Assembly: GCA_037954665.1 (NCBI GenBank)
Contig: JBBMOL010000082.1
Coordinates: 2,418,001 to 2,482,000 of the forward strand
Reading direction: 5' to 3'
Source: Laguncularia racemosa
Lineage: Eukaryota; Streptophyta; Magnoliopsida; Myrtales; Combretaceae
DNA: 64,000 bases
This document shows positions 1 to 9,381 of the stretch, piece by piece. Position 1 is the stretch's first letter. Every line of letters begins with the position of its first letter. A program made the translations under genes and the position numbers. The notes below the pieces were generated by a model. It was not told the origin of the DNA, searched no databases, and saw only the letters and a program-made list of their open reading frames with translations.

Positions 1-142
1 GTGGCAGTTCCCATCACCAGGTTTAAGGTTTAAGTGTACATGGGTGTAAAGCCCATAGTGACAGTTCCCATCACTAAGTTTAAGGATTAAGGGATCATGG
101 GTGTAAGGCCTGTAGTGGTAGTTCCCATTACCAAGTCATGCT
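1..142. repeat. 57-bp tandem repeat, about 2.5 copies
   Basis: Units start at 1, 58 and 115, each opening with GTG(G/A)(C/T)AGTTCCCAT and running through a CATGGGTGTAA block. Copies differ by a few substitutions. The array lies inside the Tekay-like LTR; the left edge is cut by the window. Confidence 0.8.
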
Positions 143-695
143 CCAATGTATTAAGTGTGTTAAGGGGGTCATGAGTACCTTGTTGCTTGCTTGTGGACAT
201 AAATTATATTATGAAATGGTTGTCTGTGTTTAAGTTCAACATGATATGTGTGACACTTGTTTATGTTTGTTCATGCGTATGTGTTTGTGTTATACGTATT
301 GGGAATTAGCTTACTCTTCGGGGAATCATTTTTAGGTGTAGGCGTTGTGGGAGATGAGAACCTAGAAGGTGACTTGGGTTTAGGTGAACCATAGTGAGAG
401 GAAGATGGAGAGTACCATTATTATTATGATGATTAAGTTTTTAGGAAAATTATAATGCTTAACTGTAATAGACAGTATCTTTTGAAATTGTTATTTTTGG
501 TGTATAAAGACTTCTACTGCGTTAGTTGTTTGATATGGTTTTTGAGATTATTTGAATTTTGGAGATATATGAAATGTTTTCATATAGGAGTTATAGGATA
601 AAATGTATCAAAGTTGTTTTAGAGCCTTAACATGTTCTTGTGCTATAAAGACACATGGCGAGAAGTAGCGCAGCCTGAGATTTTGGGGCATTACA
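1..695 (+). mobile_element. Tekay/Del-like LTR, 3' part
   Basis: No coding potential. The segment ends in a GGGGCATTACA string, the kind of CA terminus seen in chromovirus Tekay LTRs. It holds a GCTTACTC...TTTTTAGGTGTAGG block at about 309-340 that resembles the reverse complement of the block at 38320-38360 in the large insertion 37916-43328. The left end lies outside the window, so length and TSD cannot be judged. The assignment rests on termini and block similarity only; no internal coding region is attached. Confidence 0.45.
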
Positions 696-900
696 AGGAG
701 GCTAGTAGTAGTTAAGTTATAGAGCTCAAATTTAGAGGGCTTAACTCTTGATGTAGTTATTACATGTCCCTAAATGCAGTTCTTCTAGATTATGCTAATC
801 TTCCCCAAGTTAAAGACATTAAAGGAAAGGAAGACTCTAACCTCATTTGTATAAGAGATCATTGATTAGAGTGTAATTTGTGTCTTGGTACATTAGTATC
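696..900. other. unassigned flank of the copia insertion
   Basis: About 205 bp between the Tekay-like LTR end and the copia element, with no ORF or recognised repeat. If the copia element is removed, this sequence abuts 17006 onward, so it may be the rest of the 3' UTR of the Athila-like fragment at 17006-19818. Confidence 0.4.
896..900. repeat. TSD GTATC, left copy (copia element)
   Basis: GTATC directly precedes the LTR start TGTTAAT at 901 and recurs at 17006-17010 directly after the LTR end CCAACA. A perfect 5-bp duplication fixes both ends of the copia element. Confidence 0.95.
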
Positions 901-952
901 TGTTAATGTTAGGGGAGAATGTTAAGTTCTCTAATTTAGTTTTGATGTTAAC
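901..952 (+). mobile_element. copia 5' LTR, first 52 bp
   Basis: Starts TGTTAATGTTAGGGGAGAA and matches the start of the 3' LTR at 15514. It stops at TTAAC, where the gag-only element inserted, and continues at 7892. Confidence 0.93.
948..952. repeat. TSD TTAAC, left copy (gag-only element)
   Basis: TTAAC at 948-952 and again at 7892-7896 flank the TG...CA ends of the nested element. The uninterrupted 3' copia LTR has a single TTAAC at this point, which proves the insertion. Confidence 0.96.
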
Positions 953-1185
953 TGATAGAGCCATTTTATACTTAATCTTTATAGTATAAATTGTGTTAAT
1001 TCATTATTGATTTTATAGAAATCATAAGGAAATGGTACTTAATTCTATTATGGTGATAAATCAGGTTAAATGGAGTCAAGGGTGCTAATTCAAGTAAATT
1101 AGAGAAGTCATCTACAACTTGGATCAAGACAAGGAGTTACACCACCGGAGGAAAGCACATGAGCAAGTATCTGTCCAGAAGGAGT

Positions 1186-1545
1186 CACGGTTTGAGATCT
1201 GGCCATGTGGTAAACCGTGCTACACACTGCAGGAGAAAGAGAGACACGACTTAGGGTACGACTGAGGTGGCAGCCGTGGGAGAAACCGTGCTTGGAGCCG
1301 TGGTGGAAGCTAGACGTGCCAAGGAGAAGAAATTGTAGAACTTTGACAGAGGATGGCACGGCCTAGGATCTAGCCGTGGTGTAGACCGTGGTACACACTA
1401 GACAAGGATGAAGAGCTTGTAGATCATGTACAGAGGAAGGCACGGTTGAAAATCTAGCCGTGGGTGGAGCCGTGGTACACATTGGACACGGAAGATGATA
1501 CGTGAATTATGCACAGAGGAAGGCACGGCTTGACCCACGACCGTG
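1186..1545 (+). repeat. array of CACGG...CCGTG dyads, partly tandem at 82-84 bp
   Basis: Inverted pairs: 1186-1219 (8-bp arms CACGGTTT/AAACCGTG), 1357-1378 (CACGGC/GCCGTG), 1441-1462 and 1524-1545 (CACGG/CCGTG). A fifth, at about 1245-1276, is mutated here but intact in the 3' LTR (6535-6556). The repeated CAGAGGA lead-in at 1347, 1431 and 1513 gives a period of 84 and 82 bp. The array lies upstream of the TATA box, so in U3. Confidence 0.8.
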
Positions 1546-1654
1546 TGGTAGGGCGTGCCGGGCAGACGAAGATTCACTTCTCGAAATCTACTTGGAAAAG
1601 GAAAGATATTTTCGTATCTTGCTAGCAAAAGATCACATGCCACCCCTCTAACAA

Positions 1655-1662
1655 TATAAATA
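1655..1662 (+). promoter_or_regulatory. TATA box of gag-only element 5' LTR
   Basis: TATAAATA in an AACAATATAAATAGAACC context; the same string recurs in the 3' LTR at 6945-6952. It is the only good TATA match near the middle of the LTR, just after the dyad array. Confidence 0.6.
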
Positions 1663-2606
1663 GAACCAACCCTAGAGGGTGAGGGCAACTTTTTAATCTT
1701 TAATCTGGAATCTTTGGATCTTGAAGAACCTTGGACCATCTTGGAGGCAGAGCAAGCAACCGGGTTCATCATGTCTCTACTTTTTATTTTCGTTTTGTTG
1801 ATGAACATGAGTAGCTAAGCTACTTTTCTAGCCAAAGGGTCATAGATATTTAATTCTCCACGAATTGTGAGGTCTAATTGACTTGTATTTATTCTATTCT
1901 TTGTTTTTGGATATTCATATATCTTCTGATCGTTTTGTCATTATTATCTTTGTTGATTGGTATGAATTAGAGCTCTTCTACTCAATTAGCAAGTTAATAT
2001 ATTGTCAACTAGCACGTCAAATCCGTAATTGTTTGATTGTTCTAGTCTTAGTGACACAATAACATGTTTGGTTATAAAAGAGATGATCGAATTCATGTTA
2101 TGGAGGTGTATGATCATGTTAAATAGGTTATCTTATAATCTACTGGCATGAATTGGTGGTCTCTTTAGTTTTTAATGCTATTGGTAGATTAAATCTTAAG
2201 CGCTTGTCTGAGGTTGTCTAATCGATAAGAGAAATAATCAAAGAGCTTCTCTTGGTTATCGAGGAAGTACGGAGAGATAGGTTGTTAGAGCTTGTTAATA
2301 ACCATAACCAGTTTATTTAGGAATAAGAATAGAAAACATTTGCATCGATGATCAATTCCTTGAATTAAACTATCTTGATTCCTTTGGCTAGGCTTTTATC
2401 AATATACGATTCTATTATCTTGTTTCGACTTTATTTTGATTCATAAACAAAACCCCCCCTCGTTTTCTTTTCATCTTTATGCCCTTTGAATAGAAATATC
2501 TTTAACCAATCCCTGTGGATTCGACCTTACTCACTACTATATGCAAATCATATAATTGTCTAGGAGTAGGTTTTATTTTTGTTGGATTCGACACCCATCA
2601 AATTTT

Positions 2607-2623
2607 TGCGCCGTTGCCGGGGA
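2607..2623 (+). other. primer binding site, Asp-tRNA type
   Basis: TGCGCCGTTGCCGGGGA starts 6 bases after the LTR end. It matches the complement of the plant tRNA-Asp 3' end (TGGCGCC...GGGGA) except for one missing G. This PBS is characteristic of Athila-group elements. Confidence 0.8.
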
Positions 2624-2651
2624 TTGGTGTCAAATTTATTTCTATTCTTGT

Positions 2652-4865
2652 ATGACTCGTTCTTCTCAGACAGGTGAACTAACTTACAATCCGGAGATTG
2701 AGAAGACTCTAAAGAGGTTGCGACGAGAAGCTAGATCATCCCCTAGACTGAACTTAGCATCGGATTTGTCTGATTCATCCATTGATTCTAAAAAAGAAGA
2801 CGATATGGCAAATCCCGAGAGAACATTGTGAGAGTTGGTTGCGCCAGATGTAAATCAACAACCACTTTGTATTCACTACCCCGAACTAGCCGTGGAATTC
2901 GAGTTAAAATCTGTGTTGATACATCTGCTACCCACCTTTCATGGTCTTGAGAATGAAGATCCTCATAAACATTTGAAAGAGTTCCATATAGTATGTTCTA
3001 GTATGAGGCCGCAAGGAATAACCGACGATCAAATCAAGCTACGTGCTTTTCCGTTTTCTTTAAGTACTAAAGCTAAAGATTGGTTGTTTTATTTGCCTCC
3101 AGGTTCTATCACCACTTGGACAGATATGGTGAGACTCTTCTTGGACAAATTCTTCCCTGCATCCAGAGCCGCTGGTATAAGAAGAGAAATTTGTGGTATA
3201 AAACAGAGGGACACCGAGACTCTTCATGAGTATTGGGAGAGGTTCAAGCAATTGTGTGCAAGCTGCCCACAACATGGAATATCTGAACAACTTCTCATCC
3301 AATACTTCTACGAAGGCCTACTTCCGATGGAAAGAAAGATGATGGATGCTGCAAGTGGAGGCGCCATAGTAAACAAAACCCCTGGTCAAGCTAGGGAATT
3401 GATCTCCATTATGGCTGCCAATTCGCAACAATTTGGGTATAGGCATGATACATCTTCAAGGAAGGTAAATGAGGTAAGTGTGTCTAACCTTGAACATCAA
3501 ATTTCTAATCTTACCTCCCTTGTGCAGCAGCTAGCTCTTGGAAATACCCAGCAGGTGAAAGCTTGTGGAATTTGTGCTGCTCCTAATCATCCGACCGACA
3601 TGTGCCCCACATTGCAAGATGATAACCATGAACACGCCAATGCTGTAGGCGGATTTCCAGGACAACCGCAGAGGAAGTATGATCCCTATTCAAATACTTA
3701 CAATCCCAGATGGAGGGATCATCCTAACTTCCGATATGGCAATAACCCTCAACATTTCCAACAATTCCAGTCTAAGCCATCACAACAAGTACCCCAAGCT
3801 CCTTCCACTTCAGGTATGTCTCTTGAGGATATTGTTAAGTCTCTCACTGTTAATACCAAACAATTTCAGGAGGAAACAAAGCAAAGCATTCAAAACTTGG
3901 AGAATCAGGTAAGCCAACTTGCTTCTGCTGTAAATAGGTTAGAAACTCAAGGTAATTTACCTTCTCAAACTATCACAAATCCAAAGCAAAGCGTTAATGC
4001 AATTACCTTGAGAAGTGGAACAAAATTGCAGGGATCAAATAAGAAAGGACATCCGTCTAATCTTGAGGAAGAGACCAAGAAAGAGATTTTGACTCCGAGC
4101 CAGCAGGACAACCAGATTAGCAAGTCTCTAGTTGAGCCATCAAAGGTAACATTGATACCACCTCCTTTCCCCTCCAGATTGGCGAAATCCAAGAATGAAG
4201 CGGAAGAAAAAGAGATTCTAGAAACTTTTCGCAAAGTCGAGGTAAATATTCCTTTGCTTGATGCAATTAAGCAACTACCGCGCTATGCTAGATTTCTCAA
4301 AGACTTGTGCACTAACAAAAGGAAGCTGAAAGGCAATGAAAAGATTAGTGTGAGTGAAAATGTTTCAGCTATTATTCAGAAGAAGCTTCCTCCTAAATGT
4401 AAGGATCCAGGTATGTTCGCCATTCCTTGCAAAATAGGTAATCTTGGAATCGCTAAAGCCATGTGTGATCTAGGAGCTTCTATCAATGTCATGCCTTTGT
4501 CTGTTTATCAACGTTTAAATGTTGGTCTTTTGAAGGAAACGGGTGTTATTGTTCAACTTGTTGACAGGTCCAATGTTTATCCTAAGGGAGTTCTAGAGGA
4601 TGTTTTAGTTCAAGTCAATGGGTTGGTTTTTCCTGCTGATTTTTATGTGCTTGACATGGACGATAGTGATTCTCATACTTCACCACTGATATTATTAGGG
4701 CGACCATTCCTTAAGACTTCTAAAACGAAAATCGATGTAAATGATGGCACCCTCACTATGGAATTTGATGGTGAAGTGATTAAATTTAACATTTATGATG
4801 CCATGAAACATCCTAACGATATCTCTCCTGTTTTTGTTGCAGATGTTATTAACCCATCACCATAG
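2652..4865 (+). pseudogene. gag-pro: gag-protease polyprotein of gag-only element, one in-frame stop
   Basis: Reading frame of about 738 codons from the ATG at 2652, interrupted once by TGA at 2829-2831; the frame is then open to TAG at 4863. The short basic, serine-rich N-terminus is followed by a retrotransposon gag domain (about 3040-3420, with the AKDWLFYLPPGS motif) and one CCHC knuckle, CGICAAPNHPTDMC (CX2CX4HX4C), near 3562. A Q/N-rich linker follows, then an aspartic protease with DLGASINVMP at about 4469 (DLG in place of the usual DTG/DSG) and the flap-side LLGRPFL near 4690. The preceding codons read as typical Athila gag start, so the stop is a single break in an otherwise intact ORF. 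Nothing pol-like follows. Gag would form particles; the protease would process them. Confidence 0.9.
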
Positions 4866-4930
4866 GCACCAAGGCTAGAATCAAAATCCTTATCTGAACA
4901 TCTAGCCAAAGACGTTAAAGAAAGGCGCTT

Positions 4931-4948
4931 CATGGGAGGCAACCCATG
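4931..4948 (+). promoter_or_regulatory. H1 hairpin CATGGG-AGGCAA-CCCATG
   Basis: Perfect 6-bp stem and 6-base loop, 66 bp after the gag-pro stop. Related hairpins occur at 17566, 34799, 35595, 53004 and 61903 on the minus strand, always just after the pol or coding end. Confidence 0.7.
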
Positions 4949-5184
4949 TAAAAACAATTCAATTTTTAAGTTTTGATTTGCTTTTGTTTTAGTTTAGTTT
5001 TGTTTTGATTTTCGTGTAGTTTTGAACTCTTTGGATCAGCTGCAGCAAGGATACACATAATCAGATGACACTTTCCAGAGCTTAAGGGGAGAACTCCAAT
5101 ACCAGGGAAGTACCAGTATTTCCTTTCTCTTATTCTCTAATGTTCATTGAGTTGTTAATTCCTCTTCAATTGTGCTGAATTAGA

Positions 5185-5224
5185 AACAGTGAGGACACTG
5201 TTCAAGCTAAGTGTGGGGGAGAGG
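5185..5224 (+). promoter_or_regulatory. H2 hairpin plus internal purine tract
   Basis: AACAGTG (5185-5191), loop AGGA, CACTGTT (5196-5202), then AAGTGTGGGGGAGAGG at 5209-5224. The tract resembles the terminal polypurine tract but sits about 1 kb upstream of the LTR. Confidence 0.7.
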
Positions 5225-6203
5225 ATAATAAAATATAGAGAATAGAGAATTGATCCATACTTTGAATGTTTGTCCTTAGCAATTTTAAGCAAATTTTTTT
5301 TTTCAACATTATCATGAAATCTAGAGATTGTACTAAATGTTGTAATAAGCATCTACAAAATGTGAAATTGACTTGTTCAAATGCTTTACTCACCCATTGC
5401 CGTGATTAGAATACTTGGTTAAAATTAAGTAGTGAAATCTTTAAGAAACAAATTTACCTTGTATTTAGCTTTAGAATTGGAAGTCTAAGAGTAGGTCGAG
5501 TCCTTAAGTGAAAAATAAACAAGTTTACTTCTAGGTTATATTAGCTACTATATACTCTTTGAAATGAAAAAAAAATAAAATCAAGCATAGCCATTACTCC
5601 AATGATTCAAGTAATTGAGTTAAGAGTATTCAAACTTGAATGTTAGAGTGAGGAAGAGTCCGTAGGGGTATCTCAAAACCTAGTCACTTGAGTGATGAGC
5701 TCGGGATGTGCCGACTCAATGAACTCACTATAACGAAAAGGGCGAAAAAGGCAAAAGTTCATGAAAAGAAGCGGGCAAAAACCCGTCAAAATAGATGCTT
5801 GAACAAATCAAAAGAACATGAATGTAAACATTCATTGAATAAAACAAAGATGTATAAAAGGGAGAATATCTAGCAAAGAGCTTATACCATATGCTTTTAC
5901 TTTATACTGCAAGGATTATATGCTTGATAATATCCAATGAAGTTTAATTGGGTGTTTTTCCTTAGTGGATTAAGTATTTACTTTTGGAATAAAAATTCTT
6001 TTGCTAAACATGAGGATTAAAGTTTGTTTTGTTTAGATTAGCTATTAAATTTTGTCCATGGTAATTTGATCACAGGAAACCAGTTTGGTTGAAGTAGTAG
6101 ACATTAAAATTACAAGTCATGAATTACAAATGAATAGATGCTTGGAATGATGAAAAGAAAGTTTGTATAATCTATGACAGATTTCTCAATTGATTTGATT
6201 CAA

Positions 6204-6242
6204 TTGCTTGAGGACAAGCAAGAGTTTAAGTGTGGGGGAATT
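6204..6242 (+). promoter_or_regulatory. H3 hairpin plus polypurine tract
   Basis: TTGCTTG (6204-6210), loop AGGA, CAAGCAA (6215-6221), then AAGTGTGGGGGAATT (6228-6242) abutting the 3' LTR at 6243. By position this is the plus-strand primer. Confidence 0.85.
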
Positions 6243-7891
6243 TGATAGAGCCATTTTATACTTAATCTTTATAGTATAAATTGTGTTAATTCATTATTGA
6301 TTTTATAGAAATCATAAGGAAATGGTACTTAATTCTATTATGGTGATAAATCAGGTTAAATGGAGTCAAGGATGCTAATTCAAGTAAATTAGAGAAGTCA
6401 TCTACAACTTGGATCAAGACAAGGAGTTACACCACCGGAGGAAAGCACATGAGCAAGTATCTGTCCAGAAGGAGGCATGGTTTGAGATCTGGCCATGTGG
6501 TAAACCGTGCTACACACTGTAGGAGAAAGAGAGACACGGCTTAGGGTACGGCCGTGGTGGCAGCCGTGGGAGAAACCGTGCTTGGAGCCGTGGTGGAAGC
6601 TAGACGTACCAAGGAGAAGAAATTGTAGAACTTTGACAGAGGATGGCACGGCCTAGGATCTAGCCGTGGTGTAGACCGTGGTACACACTGGATAAGGATG
6701 AAGAGCTTGTAGATCATGCACAGAGGAAGGCATGGTTGAAAATCTAGCCGTGGGTGGAGCCGTGGTACACACTGGACACGGAAGATGATACGTGAATTAT
6801 GCACAGAGGAAGGCACGGCTTGACCCACGGCAGTGTGGTAGGGCGTGCCAGGCAGACGAAGATTCACTTCTCGAAATCTACTTGGAAAAGGAAAGATATT
6901 TTCGTATCTTGCTAGCAAAAGATCACATGCCATCCCTCTAACAATATAAATAGAACCAACCTTAGAGGGTGAGGGCAACTTTTTAATCTTTAATCTGGAA
7001 TCTTTGGATCTTGAAGAACCTTGGACCATCTTGGAGGCAGAGCAAGCAACCGGGTTCATCATGTCTCTACTTTTTATTTTCGTTTTGTTGATGAACATGA
7101 GTAGCTAAGCTACTTTTCTAGCCAAAGGGTCATAGATGTTTAATTCTCCACGAATTGTGAGGTCTAATTGACTTGTATTTATTCTATTCTTTGTTTTTGG
7201 ATATTCATATACCTTCTGATCGTTTTGTCATTATTATCTTTGTTGATTGGTATGAATTAGAGCTCTTCTACTCAATTAGCAAGTTAATATATTGTCAACT
7301 AACACGTCAAATCCGTAATTGTTTGATTGTTCTAGTCTTAGTGACACAATAACATGTTTGGTTATAAAAGAGATGATCGAATTCATGTTATGGAGGTGTA
7401 TGATAATGTTTAAATAGGTTATCTTATAATCTACTGGCATGAATTGGTGGTCTCTCTAGTTTTTAATGCTATTGGTAGATTAAATCTTAAGCGCTTGTCT
7501 GGGATTGTCTAATCGATAAGAGAAATAATCAAAGAGCTTCTCTTGGTTATCGAGAAAGTACGGAGAGATAGGTTGTTAGAGCTTGTTAATAACCATAACC
7601 AGTTTATTTAGGAATAAGAATAGAAAACATTTGCATCGATGATCAATTCCTTGAATTAAACTATCTTGATTCCTTTGGCTAGGCTTTTATCAATATACGA
7701 TTCTATTATCTTGTTTCGACTTTATTTTGATTCATAAACAAAACCCCCCCTCGTTTTCTTTTCATCTTTATGCCCTTTGAATAGAAATATCTTTAACTAA
7801 TCCCTATGGATTCGACCCTACTCACCACTATATGCAAATCATATAATTGTCTAGGAGTAGGTTTTATTTTTGTTGGATTCGACACCCATCA
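6243..7891 (+). mobile_element. 3' LTR of gag-only element
   Basis: 1649 bp, TG...CA, about 98% identical to 953-2600 by eye. Its dyad array lies at about 6476-6835 and its TATA box at 6945. The right flank is TTAAC (7892-7896). Confidence 0.95.
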
Positions 7892-8095
7892 TTAACAAAA
7901 GAGGAATAATGTGTAATGAATGTTTAAGCTTGTCAGAAGCTGTTTCAGAAGATAGCAACGTAATTTTTCTAAAGTTGAATAAGGAGACAAAAGCTTGTTT
8001 AGAACCTTCAAAAGTGTTATATAAACTATTTTTGTTCTGATAGAAGGTGTTTCAGAAGTTGTGTAGTGTATCCGTAGTTATCGTGTTAACCTTTT

Positions 8096-8220
8096 AGAAG
8101 CACTTTCAGAACCTTCATAACAGGAGGACAGTTGACAGGTTTGTTTCAGAAGCACTTTCAGAACCTTCATAATAGGAGGACAGTTAACAGGTTTGCTTTA
8201 GAAGCACTTTCAGAACCTTT
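8096..8220 (+). repeat. 52-bp tandem repeat in copia LTR
   Basis: AGAAGCACTTTCAGAACCTT starts at 8096, 8148 and 8200, a period of exactly 52. The same array lies in the 3' LTR at 15765, 15817 and 15869. It is in U3, upstream of the TATA box. Confidence 0.9.
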
Positions 8221-8725
8221 CATGTCTATTACGAATTTTTCCAGATTACGTTCTAAATTTTATATCGATAGTTTTAATAAATTTCAAGGCTTAGCTCCAC
8301 GTGTCAAGTATTTTTGGGTAACATACTTGATGTGTTTTACTAAAGTTGGATTTTATATCAAGGGTTTTTTTTATTTACATAAAGTTTTACAAGATTTTAT
8401 TCAAAGATTTCATTTTATGATAAAGTGAGATCATATAAGATTTACAAGTTTTATCCAGATTTAAAGTTGGATATTTGTACTATATTTTGGGAGATCTAAC
8501 AGTTACAAAGATAAGGATAAGAGATATGGTTGTTATATCAAGATATGGTTCCACAATGTGAGGGATATCTTCAACAAACTTGATCCAAGAGATATATCCA
8601 AAGAAGATCTCGGTCAAACTAATTATCCAAGCTTATCCTTATCAAGAATATCACGGAATGCAGATCTTCTCCAACAGATCCAACTTATTTTTGAATTGAA
8701 AATTCAAAAATAAATTCAAGATTAT

Positions 8726-8764
8726 CACGTGGAAAGTAGCCGTTATGTTTTCTCCATATATAAA
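8726..8764 (+). promoter_or_regulatory. copia LTR core promoter: G-box and TATA
   Basis: CACGTGG at 8726-8732 and TATATAAA at 8757-8764. Both are conserved in the 3' LTR (TATA at 16423). The short spacing and conservation support a core promoter; activity is inferred. Confidence 0.6.
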
Positions 8765-9341
8765 GTGTTTAATTCAAATGAAAAAAGTGTGTGGAGAACG
8801 TTGATTAACAATAGAAAAAGAGAGAACATTGTTGAAAAGAAAAACGACACACGAGAAGAAAAGACTGATACATCTTCAAGCAAAAATCTTTACATAGACA
8901 TGTGATCTAGAGGAAATCTGATATTCCTCATTGATGTTGTTGAAATTCCTTTCGTGAATAAGGAATTGTTTGTTGTTTCATCACTGTAGTTGAGTGATTA
9001 GCTTAGTGAAGAAGCTAGAAAGACTCAACAGTGAGACTTTGCCTTGAAGAGGCTTATGTTGTATATCTTCAATTTGTTGATATAGTGAAACACAACCGGT
9101 ATAGACAACCAGGACCCTGGCGTGGAGCTGGAAGAGAGGACTGACACTCTAGGCGAAACCTCTATAAATATCTGAGCATTCTATTCTTCTCTACTTTTAT
9201 TTACTGCACATTATTGTTCTTCATTATTGTTATTCACGTGATTTTATTAGTCAAGAGTTTTAGTTGATTTGCGAAAAAGTGAAATTTTAAGTAATTAATC
9301 AATTCACCTCCCTCTTGATTAATCTAATTGGGACCAACAAT

Positions 9342-9353
9342 TGGTATCAGAGC
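9342..9353 (+). other. primer binding site, initiator-Met tRNA type
   Basis: TGGTATCAGAGC two bases after the LTR end, the classical plant copia PBS. Confidence 0.92.
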
Positions 9354-9381
9354 AGGACCAATCTATTTTAAGTGATCCAAA

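Larger units (their letters stand above)
953..2600 (+). mobile_element. 5' LTR of gag-only element
   Basis: 1648 bp, TGATAGAG...ACCCATCA. It contains a block of CACGG/CCGTG dyads (1186-1545) and a TATA box at 1655. From about 1575 to 1670 it resembles the minus strand of the LTRs at 49700-54895, which marks the two families as relatives. Confidence 0.95.
4866..6242 (+). other. structured 3' UTR of gag-only element
   Basis: Non-coding. It holds three potential hairpins listed separately (4931, 5185, 6204) and a conserved block at about 5641-5740. Almost the whole stretch aligns with the minus strand of 60477-61960. Confidence 0.8.
953..7891 (+). mobile_element. gag-protease-only Ty3/gypsy element (TR-GAG-like), Athila-related
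   Basis: About 6.94 kb. LTRs at 953-2600 and 6243-7891 start TGATAG and end CATCA; an Asp-tRNA-type PBS follows the first and a polypurine tract precedes the second. The only coding region is gag-protease; the remaining 1.4 kb before the 3' LTR is non-coding, with no RT, RNase H or integrase. The LTRs differ at about 30 sites by my count (about 98% identical). This fits the published class of terminal-repeat elements with only a GAG domain, which need pol in trans. The 3' UTR is close to that of the pol-bearing element at 60477-64000. Confidence 0.93.
7892..9339 (+). mobile_element. copia 5' LTR, remainder
   Basis: Begins with the second TTAAC copy and continues the LTR broken at 952, ending GGGACCAACA at 9339. 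With the first 52 bp and one TTAAC removed the LTR is about 1495 bp. Confidence 0.93.

Noticed and set aside
1..142. CRISPR-like array
   Set aside because: Plain tandem repeat without unique spacers, in plant DNA. The 52-bp and 78-bp arrays were rejected for the same reason.
1108..1808. Minus-strand open frames in the gag-only LTR, repeated at 6398-7098
   Set aside because: They are antisense to the CACGG dyad array and recur only because the LTR recurs.
9342..9353. tRNA-like sequence
   Set aside because: Only 12-18 bases complementary to a tRNA 3' end; these are primer binding sites, not tRNA genes. The same holds for 2607, 27913, 46363, 53294 and 57243.
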